From Epiperipatus broadwayi (Eukaryota > Onychophora > Udeonychophora > Euonychophora > Peripatidae): a stretch of DNA of 64,000 nucleotides. Positions 43,240 through 55,265 of the stretch are shown here, piece after piece (the stretch's first letter is position 1; the number at the start of each line of letters is the position of its first letter). Where the stretch lies: contig JAQFVV010006215.1 in the NCBI GenBank assembly GCA_028023455.1, forward strand, positions 2,804,580 through 2,868,579, in the 5' to 3' direction. Below the pieces are notes generated by a model. It had not been told where the DNA came from and searched no databases. It saw nothing but the letters and a program-made list of their open reading frames with translations. Made by a program: the position numbers and the translations under genes.

Positions 43240-44125
43240 TAATGATACTAAAAAAATTAACATTGAGAAGGATGTATAAAAGGATGATTTCATATCTCCA
43301 AAAACTTTTTACAGCAGTTTTGCAAGAAGTATTTTGCAGATTAAAATGGGAAGCTAAAGGAGTAAAAGTAAATGGAGATTATTTAAGTCATCTAGATTTT
43401 ACAAATTCTGTAGTTGTTTTTGCAAATAATGTTTTACAGCTTCAGGAAATATTATTGCAAGATATCAGATGAAAATAAAAAAGTAGGAATAAAGGTCAAT
43501 GTTAAAAAAGACTAAAGTAATGTTTAATGGATTTTTTCAAGAAAGAAAATAAAGATTGATAATGATGAGTTAGAAGAATTTAACAACTATAAACATTTAG
43601 GTCAGATTATTACTACAGATGGAAATGCAATGGATGAAATTAATCTTAGAATTAAACTTTTGGAGTGCTTTTGATAAAAAGAATTTAATATTAAAAGGAA
43701 AAATGCCTATTGTGTTTGAAAAGGAAAGTTTTTAATAAAAATGTGTTAACCAGTTCTTACGTATGGAGCTGAGACTTGGATACTTAACAGAAGGCAATAC
43801 AGAAACTTCAGATCACTCAATGAAGTATGGAGAGATGTATCTTAGGAATAACAAGAAGAGATCAAAAAGATGTTACTGACATAAGTGAAAGAGCTAAGAG
43901 ACTGAAGTGGAGTTAGGATGGACATATTGTTAGAAGAGATGATAATAAATGGACAATTGAAACCTTAAACTGGATTCCAAGAGATTTTTAAGAGTCCTAG
44001 AAAGAGACAACACATAAGATGGATGGATGAAATAAGGGAAGTTTACTGGGGTGATGTGGCGAAGAAAGATAGATTGAACTAGGAGAGATCTTCATTCTGC
44101 AGCGGATTGTTAAAGGTTAAAAATG
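43240..44125 (+). pseudogene. RTE-type LINE 3' half, decayed
   Basis: 'KLFTAVLQEVFCRLKWEAKGVKVNGDYLSHLDFTNSVVVFAN' (43242-43472) is the RTE palm with the catalytic Asp pair replaced by Asn-Ser; 'DELEEFNNYKHLGQII' near 43563-43610 and 'NRRQYRNF', 'DNKWTIETLNWIPRDF' near 43950 follow in other frames, ending near 44110 without an obvious repeat tail. Confidence 0.82.
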
Positions 44126-44129
44126 GTAA

Positions 44130-44800
44130 GGATTGTAAATATCTATTTTAACATTTAGTTTTTAAATTGTGTGTTGTAATTGAATAACTGGAACATTATT
44201 CTGCAGAAATACCGATACGAATACAATAGTTAGGGATTAATTCGTTTTGTGAGTGGTCAGATGATTTGCAAATATTTCAAAATTTATTCTCAAAGTGCAA
44301 TTTATCAATAAATTCTAATTGTAAAATCCCATATATTTATTTGCGTTGTATCTATAATTAGTACATAATATTAAAAAAAGCAGATGTAATCACAGATTTC
44401 ATAAATTATTGGCGACTTAATCTATTTGCAAAGAGCTTTATGAATTTATTATTTGTACGAACTAAATAATACGAATGTGCACACATACTTTAAAATATAA
44501 ATTGTGATTTTTGTCATTACTACAATCATCATTGAAAAACTAAAAAAAATATTAAATTGTAAATCAGCTATTATTAATTTGACCTGAATGTTGAATTTTT
44601 GATATTACGATTATTAGCAATTTACATATCTAAGGTAGAAAATTTAGATAAGCACTATAAATCATTTTAGTATATAGACATTTCTTTTTTTTTCTTTTTA
44701 ATGCAGTGTATCCTGGTAAAGTAAATCTTATAATGACATTAGTACATCGACTAAAGTTTTTTTTTTTATTATTCAATTTATTGCATAAAATAATAATATT
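44130..44800. other. AT-rich spacer
   Basis: Nothing recognised beyond T-runs. Confidence 0.45.
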
Positions 44801-44802
44801 GT

Positions 44803-44890
44803 CAAGCATTGGTGGTCGAGAGGTCAGCGACGGCTGCTTTACAAGCAGTTGTCCCGGGTTCGCTTCCCGGCTGATGCTATGACACATGAG
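44803..44890 (+). mobile_element. tRNA-Gly-derived SINE, clearest copy
   Basis: AGCATTGGTGGTCGAGAGGT (tRNA-Gly-like acceptor and D arm, A box), GCTTTACAAGC loop, GTCCCGGGTTCGCTTCCCGG (T arm, B box GGTTCGCTTCC), and GCTGATGCTATGACACATGA followed by an A-run. The T arm pairs perfectly. The anticodon loop has TAC where tRNA-Gly copies (55181, 63233) have TCC. Confidence 0.85.
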
Positions 44891-45055
44891 AAAAAAAAAT
44901 CCAATTAAAAAAATGTATACAAAATAATTGATTCATGTATCTATCAGAAATGCAGACCAGATTCTATGTATAAGTGTGACAGCACTAATTAAAATTTCTG
45001 TGATATAAATCTTGTAAGTGTATTATATTTATAATCATCTGCCTATAAAAAGAAA

Positions 45056-45130
45056 TGCTCGGGAATTCATACGAAATTTGAGCCCGTGTCAAGTTGGACG
45101 GTCTACTAACTGTACCAAATCGGTAGTTTA
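45056..45130 (-). mobile_element. tRNA-derived SINE (ATGAATTCCCGA family)
   Basis: Minus strand: TTGGTACAGTTAGTAGACCG (A box-like) to GGCTCAAATTTCGTATGAAT and TCCCGAGC. It shares the terminal block with 45296-45372 and 24330. Confidence 0.55.
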
Positions 45131-45295
45131 TTAATTTATCTGCCTGTTATAATTTAAGAGTAGAAGTATACTCGTATAGTATTAATCAAATAATATATAG
45201 TATCTCATTGCATTAATAAATATGACTGAATAAAATTTATTAACTTTTTGAATTAATTCTCTAAATAATTGTTGCTAACCTTAAAATAATCGAAG

Positions 45296-45372
45296 AATCG
45301 GGAATTCATAAAAAGTTGGAGCGCCAGAACCGGAATCTGACACTCCACCACACACTAAACCACACTTGGCAT
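45296..45372 (-). mobile_element. tRNA-derived SINE (ATGAATTCCCGA family)
   Basis: Minus strand: GTGTGGTTTAGTGTGTGGTG, GATTCCGGTTCTGGCGCTCC, then AACTTTTTATGAATTCCCGA. The order and spacing are the same as in the copy 240 bases upstream. Confidence 0.55.
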
Positions 45373-45379
45373 TACTAAC

Positions 45380-46321
45380 ACTTATAACTAAATTAATCAT
45401 CATCATATTCTTTTTCTTATTATTTTCTGTCATTTAGAATCCTTGTTATTCTAAATCTTTTACGATATCAGCATCTCTTTGCAATAAGATACTGTTTGTG
45501 TAACCACATTTTCATGTTTCATTTATATACATGGTAATCTAATTTTTTATTATTTGTTTTCTATGCTTTTTTTTTTTTTCTGAAATTAGAATGGCAATAT
45601 ATATTGTGTTTATTACGGTAGTTATGATTGCAATAATCGTATTAATACAGCATTTTAAACTTTTTATTTATCCAAGATTTAAGCTTATAGGATGCGTAAT
45701 AAAATAAGTAAACTTAAATTAAATATCACATTTTATTTATGTTTTAAAAGAAAAACCCTTCGATTAACACTTAAGCAGTAAACGTTTTCAAATGAAATCC
45801 GATATCAAGAAGTCGGTTGCTTTCTAGTTTTATGCAATGATTTATTCAAGTGATCAATGAACTTGCTCCGCTCTCTTTTGTACTTGCATACAATTTAAAC
45901 ATTTCGCCATCTACCGGCAAGAATTTCAAGGTAAAAAAAGGAGTGTATGATCAGTGGACCGAAAACATCAAGCTGTTATGATTTATCACTTTTAGCGAAC
46001 AAATAAAAATTAGACTTTAATAAATTTATGACTAATTTAGAATTATATAATTCAATTTCATTTTTTTAAAAAGTACACATTTGATTGGTTTTTTTCGCCC
46101 CCATTGTTTTATTTCCCCCCCTACTGCTTACTTTAGTGTTTTGGGTTATTTTCATTGCTGCATATACCTTCGCTCACCCCTTTCTAATAAATGGAATAAT
46201 CTCAAATCTGGTCCTGTTCTTTAGTTTAATGTACCTTTTAAGCAAACAGTAGTCAAACTAGCCCGGCTTAAGTGATCTTAAGATTAAAGTCCGATTTAGG
46301 AAAAGAGGCCTAGGTGAGACA
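45380..46321. other. Mostly non-repetitive region upstream of the candidate exon
   Basis: This stretch is less repetitive and slightly richer in G+C near 45845-45975 and 46240-46320. It may hold the promoter and 5' UTR of the gene whose first coding exon starts at 46322. I cannot identify a TATA box or initiator with confidence. Confidence 0.35.
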
Positions 46322-46459
46322 ATGAGGACGTTCTTTTTAGTTCTTGTAGTTGAACTTTTGGTCTTGGTTGACGGTAGTCAGAGATATAAATGGGACTCCC
46401 TGGACCTGGACTATGATGAGGAAAATGGCGAATCGTGGACCGCAAAGGACAAAGCCAAG
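46322..46459 (+). CDS. Candidate first coding exon of a secreted or membrane protein
   Basis: ATG 46322 opens 46 codons ending at a consensus splice donor (CCAAG|GTAAGG, GT at 46460-46461), giving an exon in phase 0. Residues 1-18 are a textbook signal peptide (MRTFFLVLVVELLVLVDG). The remainder (SQRYKWDSLDLDYDEENGES, then WTAKDKAK) is acidic and hydrophilic, like the start of a mature extracellular domain. Codon composition is far less AT-biased than nearby chance frames. I do not recognise the protein and cannot see exon 2 in the following 17 kb, which implies a long intron or an exon missed by eye. The frame stays open past the donor to 46543, so an unspliced short ORF is the alternative. 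Confidence 0.55.
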
Positions 46460-49160
46460 GTAAGGTGTTTATCATTATTCTTCCATCCAAACTTTCCACT
46501 TGACAAAAAAAAGAGAGATAATTTTGGTTATGGACATATTTAATTTTCAAGAATGTTTTTTTTTTTTTAAGTTAATTTTTTTTTAAAAGAATAAATAATA
46601 TTTATAAAATAAATCTGCAAATGAGATGAATTAACTGATTTTTTTGTTCATGATTTTATTTTTTCTCTAAGAAAGTTGAAGCGTAAAGATAGGATTCACA
46701 CAACGGCGTTCACCTTTCTATTGTTTAACTAGTTGTTTGTTTTTTTTTTTAAACTTATCCAATTATTAACAAATATTCTTATTTTCTAATGTTTTCCAAA
46801 TGATTTTAAAATATAATGAATATCTTTTTTTAGGATTAAACACTTTATAAAAATTATTATATCAAATATAAGATTAATGTATTACTCATATTTCAAAAAT
46901 ACGACTTTTCGGAATAGGCAACAGAATTATATATACCATACTATATCAGGAATAATGAATCTAAATGAAGATATCAAAAACTCGTCCTTTTTAGTAGATA
47001 AGTGCGCGGAACCCTCTAACATTAATGAATATACATGCAGTTAGTATCTAGATGTACGTATCTGTATTGTGTATATATAGGGAATGAAGTCTATTATCAA
47101 AAATATTTTGTATAATGTAGTTATATGTAAATTTACACGTGTGTGTATAATTCTGCAATGTATAAGAAGCGTCTTGTTCTATATGTCATAAATATTTTTA
47201 TTCTCTTTTTAAATAAATTGATGTAAAGTCATGCCCTTTTCCTTCGCTTTGCTTAAAAAAGTTTTTCTGTAATTTTTTTTTTCAAGTTTGTACTTTTTTT
47301 TTTTTTAAATAAGGAAATGTTTATTAATTAATAATCACGAACTCCCTTAAAGCAATTCCAAGAGCCGGATTAGAATATAATTGTTATTAAATATAGTATT
47401 GAAAACCATTGTGCAAAAAAAAAAAAGGTTTCCAAGTTATAACAATAGATTGTGGAAAAAACTTTGGAACTTATCTCAACGTAAACACTACCACCACCAC
47501 CACCACATAATATTAACACCGATATTTGAAAATTTTACAAATTGTATTTAATGAAAATATAAAACTGAATGTATTAGGGGGTTGGGGGCTGTCTTATAAT
47601 ACGCCTGAGGGATTTTTACCTGTTACTAATCATAACCATTTTAGAATATTGCGGACTTCTCTTAATCATTTTCATAATTTTTCTCCTCCTAAATACTCTT
47701 AAAAAATCCTTAAATTTTTTACGTAATAATGATATTATAGAAATGCTATGTAAATCTAACTCTGACTTTGATTCTTTGCTAAATGATCGCTCTTCATCTT
47801 TTCATTTTCCTTACTGTTCTGCATCATATATTTTTATTTGATTTTGTATTTATTCAATTATTTTTTATTCATTTTAGTAATTCTATTTTCTACAACATTA
47901 GGAAGTAACACATCATTTTTTATTTAGAATCCAGGTTTAGCACTCACAACTCTTTTAATAAGTATTTTTTGACATTATTAGTTCTATTTCATTCAACAGT
48001 ATATATTATTATGTGTGCTTTATTGAAAGAAGATTGCAAGCATTTTTCTGAATTATCTCTATTCAAGAAGTGATTAGCTTCTATTCTTTATTTTTTTTAT
48101 AATAATCTGCTTTTCCATAGTAATAATTTTTATATTGTGTTATATTTTAATGATATTGCTTAACTCTGAATAAATTAGTTTAGGAGTGAGTTTTAAAAAA
48201 GTTCCAATTCTATTATCTAAGAATGGAAATCTTGTTTGCTGAACATTACTTTAGTGCTTAACAATGCATTATGTAATAATTAACAATTGTTTTATTTTTT
48301 GTATATTTTTCTTTCTTATTCCTTTTTGATTTGTAAATGACAGCAGACTTTCTCCACTACAGGTTTGATACCAATCAGTTGTGATAAATACATCAATGAT
48401 TATATATATATATATTATGTTAACGATGATCAGCCATCTAATAAAATTGCAAATTTGACATATCATTCCAGACCACCTTCTAATTCACTTCAAATTCTCT
48501 TTGCTAATCCCTTTATCATATATTTTTCATCTTATTTTTACCTTCCATAGTCCTTTTCAAAAAATCCTCATAATTATTTTGTTTCTAAATACATGTCCAA
48601 TTCAGTTCATCCTAATTTTTTCAAAAATAGCCTTTCACTTATTCTTTTTGATTATTATTCTTAAGCATAAAAAAGTTTATGATGTACACCTAATTAAATA
48701 TTGATATAGTAGAATAAATTATTTTAAATTAAGAAATGAGAAATCAATGTCAGACTACTACCTGTAGTCAAGAGATATTGTGTTTTGATTGCCCGTTGAC
48801 CCCATTTGACTTCAGGTGAAAAACTTAAATACATTCTTTACTTTTTTCACCATCTCTATGTTAACAATATTATCCTTCCAATTTATCTTTCACATTCTTT
48901 AATATCAATGTTCGTAGAATTTCTTGCTTTTTATTACCTATTTTTTCTAGTTCAAATATGCTCCTTATAAAACAATGTGCACTTATTAAGTTTTAATCCT
49001 TGCACTTATCTTCCACCATCAAGAAAAAGCTAAATTTCCTGAATAACATTTTAATCAATAATCATTTAAACCTGTATTGTCACTATCTTTTTTAATTTTA
49101 ATTTATTTTTATCCCAAACTTAGATCTACAAATTACACCAATTCTTCTTAGCATACTGCA
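46460..49160. other. Putative intron, AT-rich
   Basis: No repeats of the families above until 49.1 kb. There is a CCA trinucleotide run near 47490-47506 and T-runs near 46555-46575 and 47290-47310. The open frames at 48269-48704 are AT-driven without motifs. Confidence 0.4.
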
Positions 49161-49175
49161 AGTACTGCTCTACCA

Positions 49176-49230
49176 AACAACACTCTCCATATAGTAGTGC
49201 CATCTTGTGAGATAGTGATCATGTGATGTT
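49176..49230 (+). mobile_element. 55-bp minimal RZ-A insertion
   Basis: Flanked by an exact 13-bp duplication TACTGCTCTACCA (49163-49175, 49231-49243). Inside are only 33 bp of the inverted arm end (AACAACACTCTCCATATAGT...) joined to 22 bp of the direct tail (GAGATAGTGATCATGTGATGTT). All of the ribozyme and body are absent, yet the inverted-head and direct-tail layout and the duplication are kept. Confidence 0.88.
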
Positions 49231-49431
49231 TACTGCTCTACCATTGACAAATCTGATACAATAAATCCTTCTTGCTTTACTAGTAATTTTATCTTTATCA
49301 CAACAACTCTTAATTGAAAAACTCATGTAAATAATTAAGAATATCTTTTTAACACTTTCTATGCTTTGTTCTATTAGAAAATCTATATTGATAATGCCTG
49401 GCACAATATGTTAATGAAATTGCTACTGATT

Positions 49432-49580
49432 GTTGCCTTTAGAAAGATGGTTTAGTTGGTTAGAGGGTTACCTTAAAATTCACTACTTAAGAATCTAAAG
49501 GTCCAGGTTCGATTCCCATACTAGTACTGTCACTGGTCAGGCCAGCAACACCTGAAGAAGAAGGGATAGAAATGTTTTTA
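49432..49580 (+). mobile_element. tRNA-derived SINE (CTTAAA anticodon loop)
   Basis: GATGGTTTAGTTGGTTAGAG is a strong A box, CCTTAAAATTC an anticodon-like loop (TAA, Leu-like) and AGGTCCAGGTTCGATTCCC the B box. It continues GCCAGCAACACCTGAAGAAG, as in the SINE at 56075-56510, and the family tail GCTAACCTGTGTTGTCTA is near 49734. The element may therefore extend to about 49830. Confidence 0.75.
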
Positions 49581-50104
49581 ATTATCCTTCTATTCAGTTA
49601 TTTGTTGACATTGCATAATCATAGCAACCCTTTTCTATACACATATTTTAAATCTTAACATGTAGCCAATGGAGTTTAAACAAATTTGTGAAGAGTACTA
49701 CAAAGAAATATACCCTCAAATATAGTATATTGCTAACCTGTGTTGTCTAATTGTTTATATTTGAAAAGTTCAAATAAAATTTAAAATTTTCTATGCATTC
49801 AACATTTAATGATAGGTAATGGAATTCCAATACAGTATATTCTTATTTTATTTTTAATAAGATATTGTTTTCCACTTTGAAGTTATTAATTAACCCTTTG
49901 AAGTTTAATTAACCTTAATAGAGTGATGACTAAACAACAATTTTATATTTTTGTCTCCGCATAAATACTTATCATCTGGCTGGTGATTTCAGTGATAATG
50001 TTTCTGAAATAAATTTTATTTAATTATAAATTTATAAATACAAAAATATTTTTAAACTATATTTTCCCCTTAATTATTATATACAAGTTTATAAATTTTT
50101 CTTT

Positions 50105-50192
50105 TAAGCTTGTGGTTTTAAGACCTGTAGAGGTCCCTACTATCGCATTTTATATGCATGTGCTTAAGGCTACAGCCTTAATGAATATTATT
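50105..50192 (+). mobile_element. Half-copy of palindromic family P2
   Basis: GCTTGTGGTTTTAAGACCTG then TAGAGGTCCCTACTATCGCA and TGCTTAAGGCTACAGCCTTA match the right arm of 23019-23239. Here no inverted partner is seen. Confidence 0.7.
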
Positions 50193-51165
50193 TAAATTAT
50201 TGCAAAGTATAACAATATTTTACAGCATAACAGTCACATGAATTAAATTAAAAGCATGAAGAATTTCATGACCAAAATGGACAATCTCTTATCAATGCCT
50301 TTTTATATTACATTATACAAAATTATTAGATAACTGCTTTGCAAACAATAATTTTCTTTTATTTAGCACTTTTATTAAGTTGGTCCATCTTTAACATTTG
50401 CACGTTTATTATAACATTAGGCATGCTTTCTAATATATTTTATATAAAAAAGCAGTGGTAATGTGTATGTCAGGTTTATTTTTTCTCCCAAGTTCATTTC
50501 CAATAAACCTGAGAGTACCAGTAACCTATTTAATGAAAAACACCTTTACACAAGAATGTTTTCTTTGATTTTAAAGTATCCAGTTAATTTTGACACCACT
50601 ATAAGATCAGGTAATGGCTTTTAAGCATTAATAGTATTAACCATGAGAAAAGTTGTTTATCAAACTACTTGACAGAAAATGTCTTACTTATTTGCACTTG
50701 AACTATATGCAAATACTTGAATGTCTTAAAATTTTCAAAATGGCTTTAACTACCAACAATTAATTAAAAGACTTCATGGTACACTGATTAACTGCCAGCT
50801 TCATGACTGAAGTAAAATCTGATATTTTTTTAAGATGGCTGAGAATTTCTAAGTAAATCTATGATTTATTACAAATAATTACCTAAAGCTAGGTAGGCTA
50901 ACCATCCAGAAAATGGTCAGTAAATGGGTATCTAATTTTGTTTATCTAGCATTTGTCAGATGCTTATTATAAAACAAAGATATTATTGTAATATGCTGAA
51001 ATCTTTATCATTGGTGAGGCCACTTGTCATCTTTCTAAGTAAAACATAATTTACAATTGTTTTTTATTACCTACTGATTGAATATCAGTTGTTTGTAGTA
51101 TGTTATTGTCCATTTATCTAATTCTGGGATGGAGAATCTTTTTTCTGCCAAGAACCATTTGGATA
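50193..51165. other. AT-rich spacer
   Basis: Nothing recognised. Confidence 0.45.
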
Positions 51166-51176
51166 TTTATAATATA

Positions 51177-51527
51177 ATATTTGAAATACAGGCATTCTTC
51201 ATATACCTGAGCTTAATTGTAAATATAAAGGATTTGATCACAGACTTTCAATCACCCTTCAACCATCCACACTATCTCATATCTCTTATACCCATAACCA
51301 CACACATGTAGAAAAGACAAATAATTACCAACATATGCACTTCGCACTGAACCAGTATTCAACAATTGGTCCAGATTATCATCTCCTACACACACATATA
51401 TATAATCAGTGCTCAATTTATATTAAGATAGCAAATCTTCATACTTTAATGGATAGACTTCATGTGTATCAGTGATATGAGATAGTGTGGATGATTGAAG
51501 GGTTCTTGAAAGTCTGTGTTCAAATCC
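51177..51527 (-). mobile_element. RZ-B palindrome, ribozyme decayed
   Basis: Flanked by 11-bp TTTATAATATA (51166-51176, 51528-51538). The left tail (TTGAAATACAGGCATTCTTC...) is one-sided. On the minus strand the ribozyme near 51330-51385 reads UUGUUGA for CUGAUGA and GAAG for GAAA, so it should be inactive. Arms with GGATTTGATCACAGACTTTC pair with GAAAGTCTGTGTTCAAATCC. Confidence 0.85.
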
Positions 51528-51724
51528 TTTATAATATATCATTTAAAGTTTATACAAAATTATCAAATACTTAAAAATTAGTCTTCATTTATTTATTTCT
51601 AATTATAAATGGTGGGCAACATTTTCAACAGGCAGGCCAATTTCAACTTTCTCTATTTAAATGAGAGCTATATATATATTTTTATAAATTAAAAATAAAG
51701 TAACATCATTATTATTAATGAATG

Positions 51725-51882
51725 TTCCACATTTAATGGCAATTTTTTTTTAATTTGCCTTGTACCTATCTTGGTGATATATTTATATTCTTAAATTTCT
51801 TTATTCCACATTTAATGGCAATTTTTTTTTAATTTGCCTTGTACCTATCTTGGTGATATATTTATATTCTTAAATTTCTTTA
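51725..51882. repeat. 79-bp tandem duplication
   Basis: TTCCACATTTAATGGCAATT...TATTCTTAAATTTCTTTA occurs twice (51725-51803, 51804-51882), almost identical, implying a recent event. Confidence 0.92.
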
Positions 51883-53498
51883 TATATTCTCACCAATTTA
51901 ATTTTACAGCAGCTAGATTGCAGTGTTTTATAAATTTCTCTTCAGGAAATAGTATTGGTGTTTGTGCTTTTTTTTATATATTTTAAATGACTTGCTTTTA
52001 CAGAATTTTCTGATTTTTACTTTTTATAAAATTATGATGAAGCTTTTTTTTTAAGTTTTCTATTTCTTTCTTCCCCAATAATTTTGTTGTAATCATAGTT
52101 GAAATATTTTACAGACATGTCAGGCACAACGATTTACTATTTTTTTTCCTACAAAAAAAAAAAATGCATTGGTTCATTTCTTTTAAAATTTGTGATTTTC
52201 TGTGTCAATTTTTTTCATCTTACTCAATATAGCCATCATTAAAAAAAAAAAATGCAAATTAATAATAATAAGAACATGAAGTAAAAATTCGATTTTTTTT
52301 TTTTTGCTAGTTATATATTCATTTGCAAAACTCACTACAAAAACAAACAGAATACTCTCAGTAAACATAGATTAAATTCATAGTTAGATTAATTACCCAG
52401 TAGAGATAATTTTTGGGAATTATTGCACTCCTGATAAAGTGAAGTAAAACTGTTATGAAGGTTGGAGAGTGGAAAAGATGTAGTTGAGAAAATAATTTTA
52501 TTTTACTTCACTCTTAATTCAATATTTGCATTACATGTATGTTTAAATAGAAATTTTAAGCAGACCCGTTTTATATACATTTTTGAAAATATTCTGGAGC
52601 CAGATTGAGAGCTTTCAAGGGCCAAAGTTGACCTATGGTTTGGAGGTTCACCACCCTTGATTTAATTGTATTCAAACAGAAAACTTGGTACACTTGATAG
52701 TTAAATTTATGACTTAAAATATTTTTTCTTTTTTAAAACAATGAATTAATAAGTTTAATTTAAAAAGTGAATATAATGATATTTTAAAATGAGAGAATAA
52801 ATTCATCAGTTTTAAAAAAAGTGATGAAAACTTTTTCAAAAATGAAAACAAATAAAAATTAATATAAAATCTTATTAAAAAAACAAATTTACATCTCATA
52901 AATCACTTCCTTTGGATAATATTTTTATAACTGATAAATCACATTCATTTTTAATAAAAAATTATGAAATTATACAATTACTTAGTAAAACTTAAGAAAA
53001 AAATCAAACATAGATAGTATATAATATTTTCAAGGTTTTCTCCAAATATGCAGTATTAATAATGTCTTTAATTTATTAATTGCTACATGCAAAATTTTAT
53101 CAAAATGAGGCAAAAAGTTATTATAACTTTATAAAAAATAAAAATAAACATGGGTTTACCATTCATAAAAATATGTATCTCACTAACAGTGGTGAAAAAC
53201 ATTGTTATATTTATATTTTTAATTTTTAAAATGAATGCATAGTAATCCATTGGATCAACCCAGATTAATTTATGACTTATTTTCTGTTTATTGTCATATA
53301 GCCAACTAAGATGCCCACTTAAAAAAAAGAATCCCAAGTCTATGTGAAATAAAAATTTCAAGGTCTGCCAGCATGAACTTTTAAACCCAAATAATGGCTT
53401 TGATAATTGGTTGTTTTCCATTATATTTCAAATCCCTGATAAGGCTACAGCAATCAATGGTAGATTATGAAATATTCACATATAATATACTTAAATGA
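51883..53498. other. AT-rich stretch with homopolymer runs
   Basis: The minus-strand frames at 52183-52368, 52714-52899 and 53083-53421 have no motifs. Nothing recognised. Confidence 0.45.
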
Positions 53499-53891
53499 GT
53501 TTAATGTAATTAGAAGGGATTTGAACTCAGACTTTCAAGATCCCTATAGCTACAACCAATGTACATGATCTTGTTGATGCCAATACATTCCATCATAATG
53601 ATTTTTAATGATATAGTTGGGTGAAGAGTTGGAGGATTGAGAGGATTGAAGCCTGTCCATTAAAGTTTGAAGATTTGTTATCTTAATATAAACTGAGCAC
53701 TGATTATATACATATGTGGGAGATAATCATCTGGACTAAATGAGTGCTGGTTCTGCATGAAATATGTATATTAGAGATCATTTATTTTTTTCATATATAT
53801 ATGGTTGTGTGTAACAGTTGTATAAGATGGAGTGGATAACTGTAAGGAGCTTGAAAGCCTAAATTCAAATCATTCTAATTACATTAAGTTC
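53499..53891. mobile_element. RZ-B palindrome, old copy
   Basis: TTAATGTAATTAGAAGGGAT at the left and ATTCTAATTACATTAA at the right pair, with GATTTGAACTCAGACTTTCAAG against CTTGAAAGCCTAAATTCAAATC. The plus-strand ribozyme near 53720-53775 is damaged: CUGAUGA is shortened to AUGA, though GAAAUAUGUAUAUUAG remains. The inverse copy of the ribozyme is deleted. Confidence 0.75.
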
Positions 53892-55170
53892 AGTATAGAC
53901 AATATACTTGTGTTTAAATATTAAATGCCATATTTCATCTGGCTGATAAATTAATTTCAATCTGCATTACTGACAATATTGACAAAATGTATGATTATGA
54001 ACATCAAAGCCCCAAGAACAGGTGGATTCATTCTATTCTTAATCCTTGTTTAAATGTTTAGAGGTCTTTCAATTTATATTGTGGGGAAGAGTGATTTATT
54101 CCCTTTGTTTACATATACATTGAGCTATGTTTAATTTAAAGTTTACATATTAAATCTTATTTAATTATTACAATCAGTATATTAAAAATGAAATGTGATC
54201 TACAGCCTTGTGTAATTGATTATGGGTGTAATAATTTTTAGGTGCCATATGTCATCTTGCTGATAAATTAATTTCACTCTGAATTATCAACAATATTAAC
54301 AAAAATATGCTTATAAACAACTCCTTTGTCAATGTTTAGAGTGCATTAATTCATAATCCAGGGAAAAGTGATTGACTCCCTTTGCTTAAATGTATTGTCA
54401 TTTACTTGGCATTATAAAATGAGTAATATATATTAAATAGGCAGCCTCACATTTTAATATTCCATTTTACAACTTTTTGATAAATTATAAAGCATATGTC
54501 CAAGACATCAAAACAGGCTAAAGTTTATGTAGCAAATTTCTTTGTTAAATTGATAAATTGTAAACTTTTATTGCTGTGACATTAATATTTGTCTTTTAAT
54601 GATCATTTTACTATGATGAAAATATTTTGGTACGTTAGTATTATTCCTGCTGTGATGTATTACTACTGTGATGTTTGCATCCGGTAATAATTATTCAGTG
54701 TTTCCGTTTATAATGTCATGTCTTCCAAGAATCCTGGCAAGACTAATCCATGTCAAATATATACACATTATCAACTTTTCACATATATATACTTCACCAA
54801 GTTGTAAAACATGTTGATCTGTGTTCAGTCTGCCACAGTGATTTTTTCCCCATCCATAATATAATACATCTTTCACATCATTTGTAAATATGGTTTTTTT
54901 TAAAAAATACATTTACAGTTAAAACTTTTTATATTTGTGTGTTTATTATGCTTTTTTTTTTTTTTTGCTAAAACATTATATATGTAGTTTAAAAAAAAAA
55001 AAAGATTTAAATATAATATTAAAGTTACAATTTGTTATTTTTAGATGAAGTTAAAACTTTATCTTACAGTTCACCATTTTTTTAAAGTTAAAAAAAAACA
55101 TAAAGCTAAAAACTTAATGTTACAGTTCACCATTTAAAAAATGTTTAAAGTTTTTTCATATTTCCCCCTT
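53892..55170. other. AT-rich stretch
   Basis: Two similar blocks (about 53925-54075 and 54240-54385: GCCATATTTCATCTGGCTGA / GCCATATGTCATCTTGCTGA, TAAATTAATTTCA, TGACTCCCTTTG-like ends) form a diverged direct repeat. Otherwise nothing recognised. Confidence 0.5.
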
Positions 55171-55180
55171 TTTTTGTGTG

Positions 55181-55265
55181 TGCGTCAAAGGTATTGACTG
55201 GGAAGTGAACCCAGGCCAGCTGCTTGGAAGGCAGCTATGCTAACCACTAGGCCACCAATGTTGGA
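55181..55265 (-). mobile_element. tRNA-Gly(UCC)-like SINE or tRNA pseudogene
   Basis: Minus strand: AACATTGGTGGCCTAGTGGT, TAGCATAGCTGCCTTCCAAG (anticodon TCC), CAGCTGGCCTGGGTTCACTT, CCCAGTCAATA. The cloverleaf is largely kept, but the acceptor ends do not pair and B-box GGTTCACTT is altered. It is followed by the SINE-type trailer TTTGACGCACAC. Confidence 0.75.
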
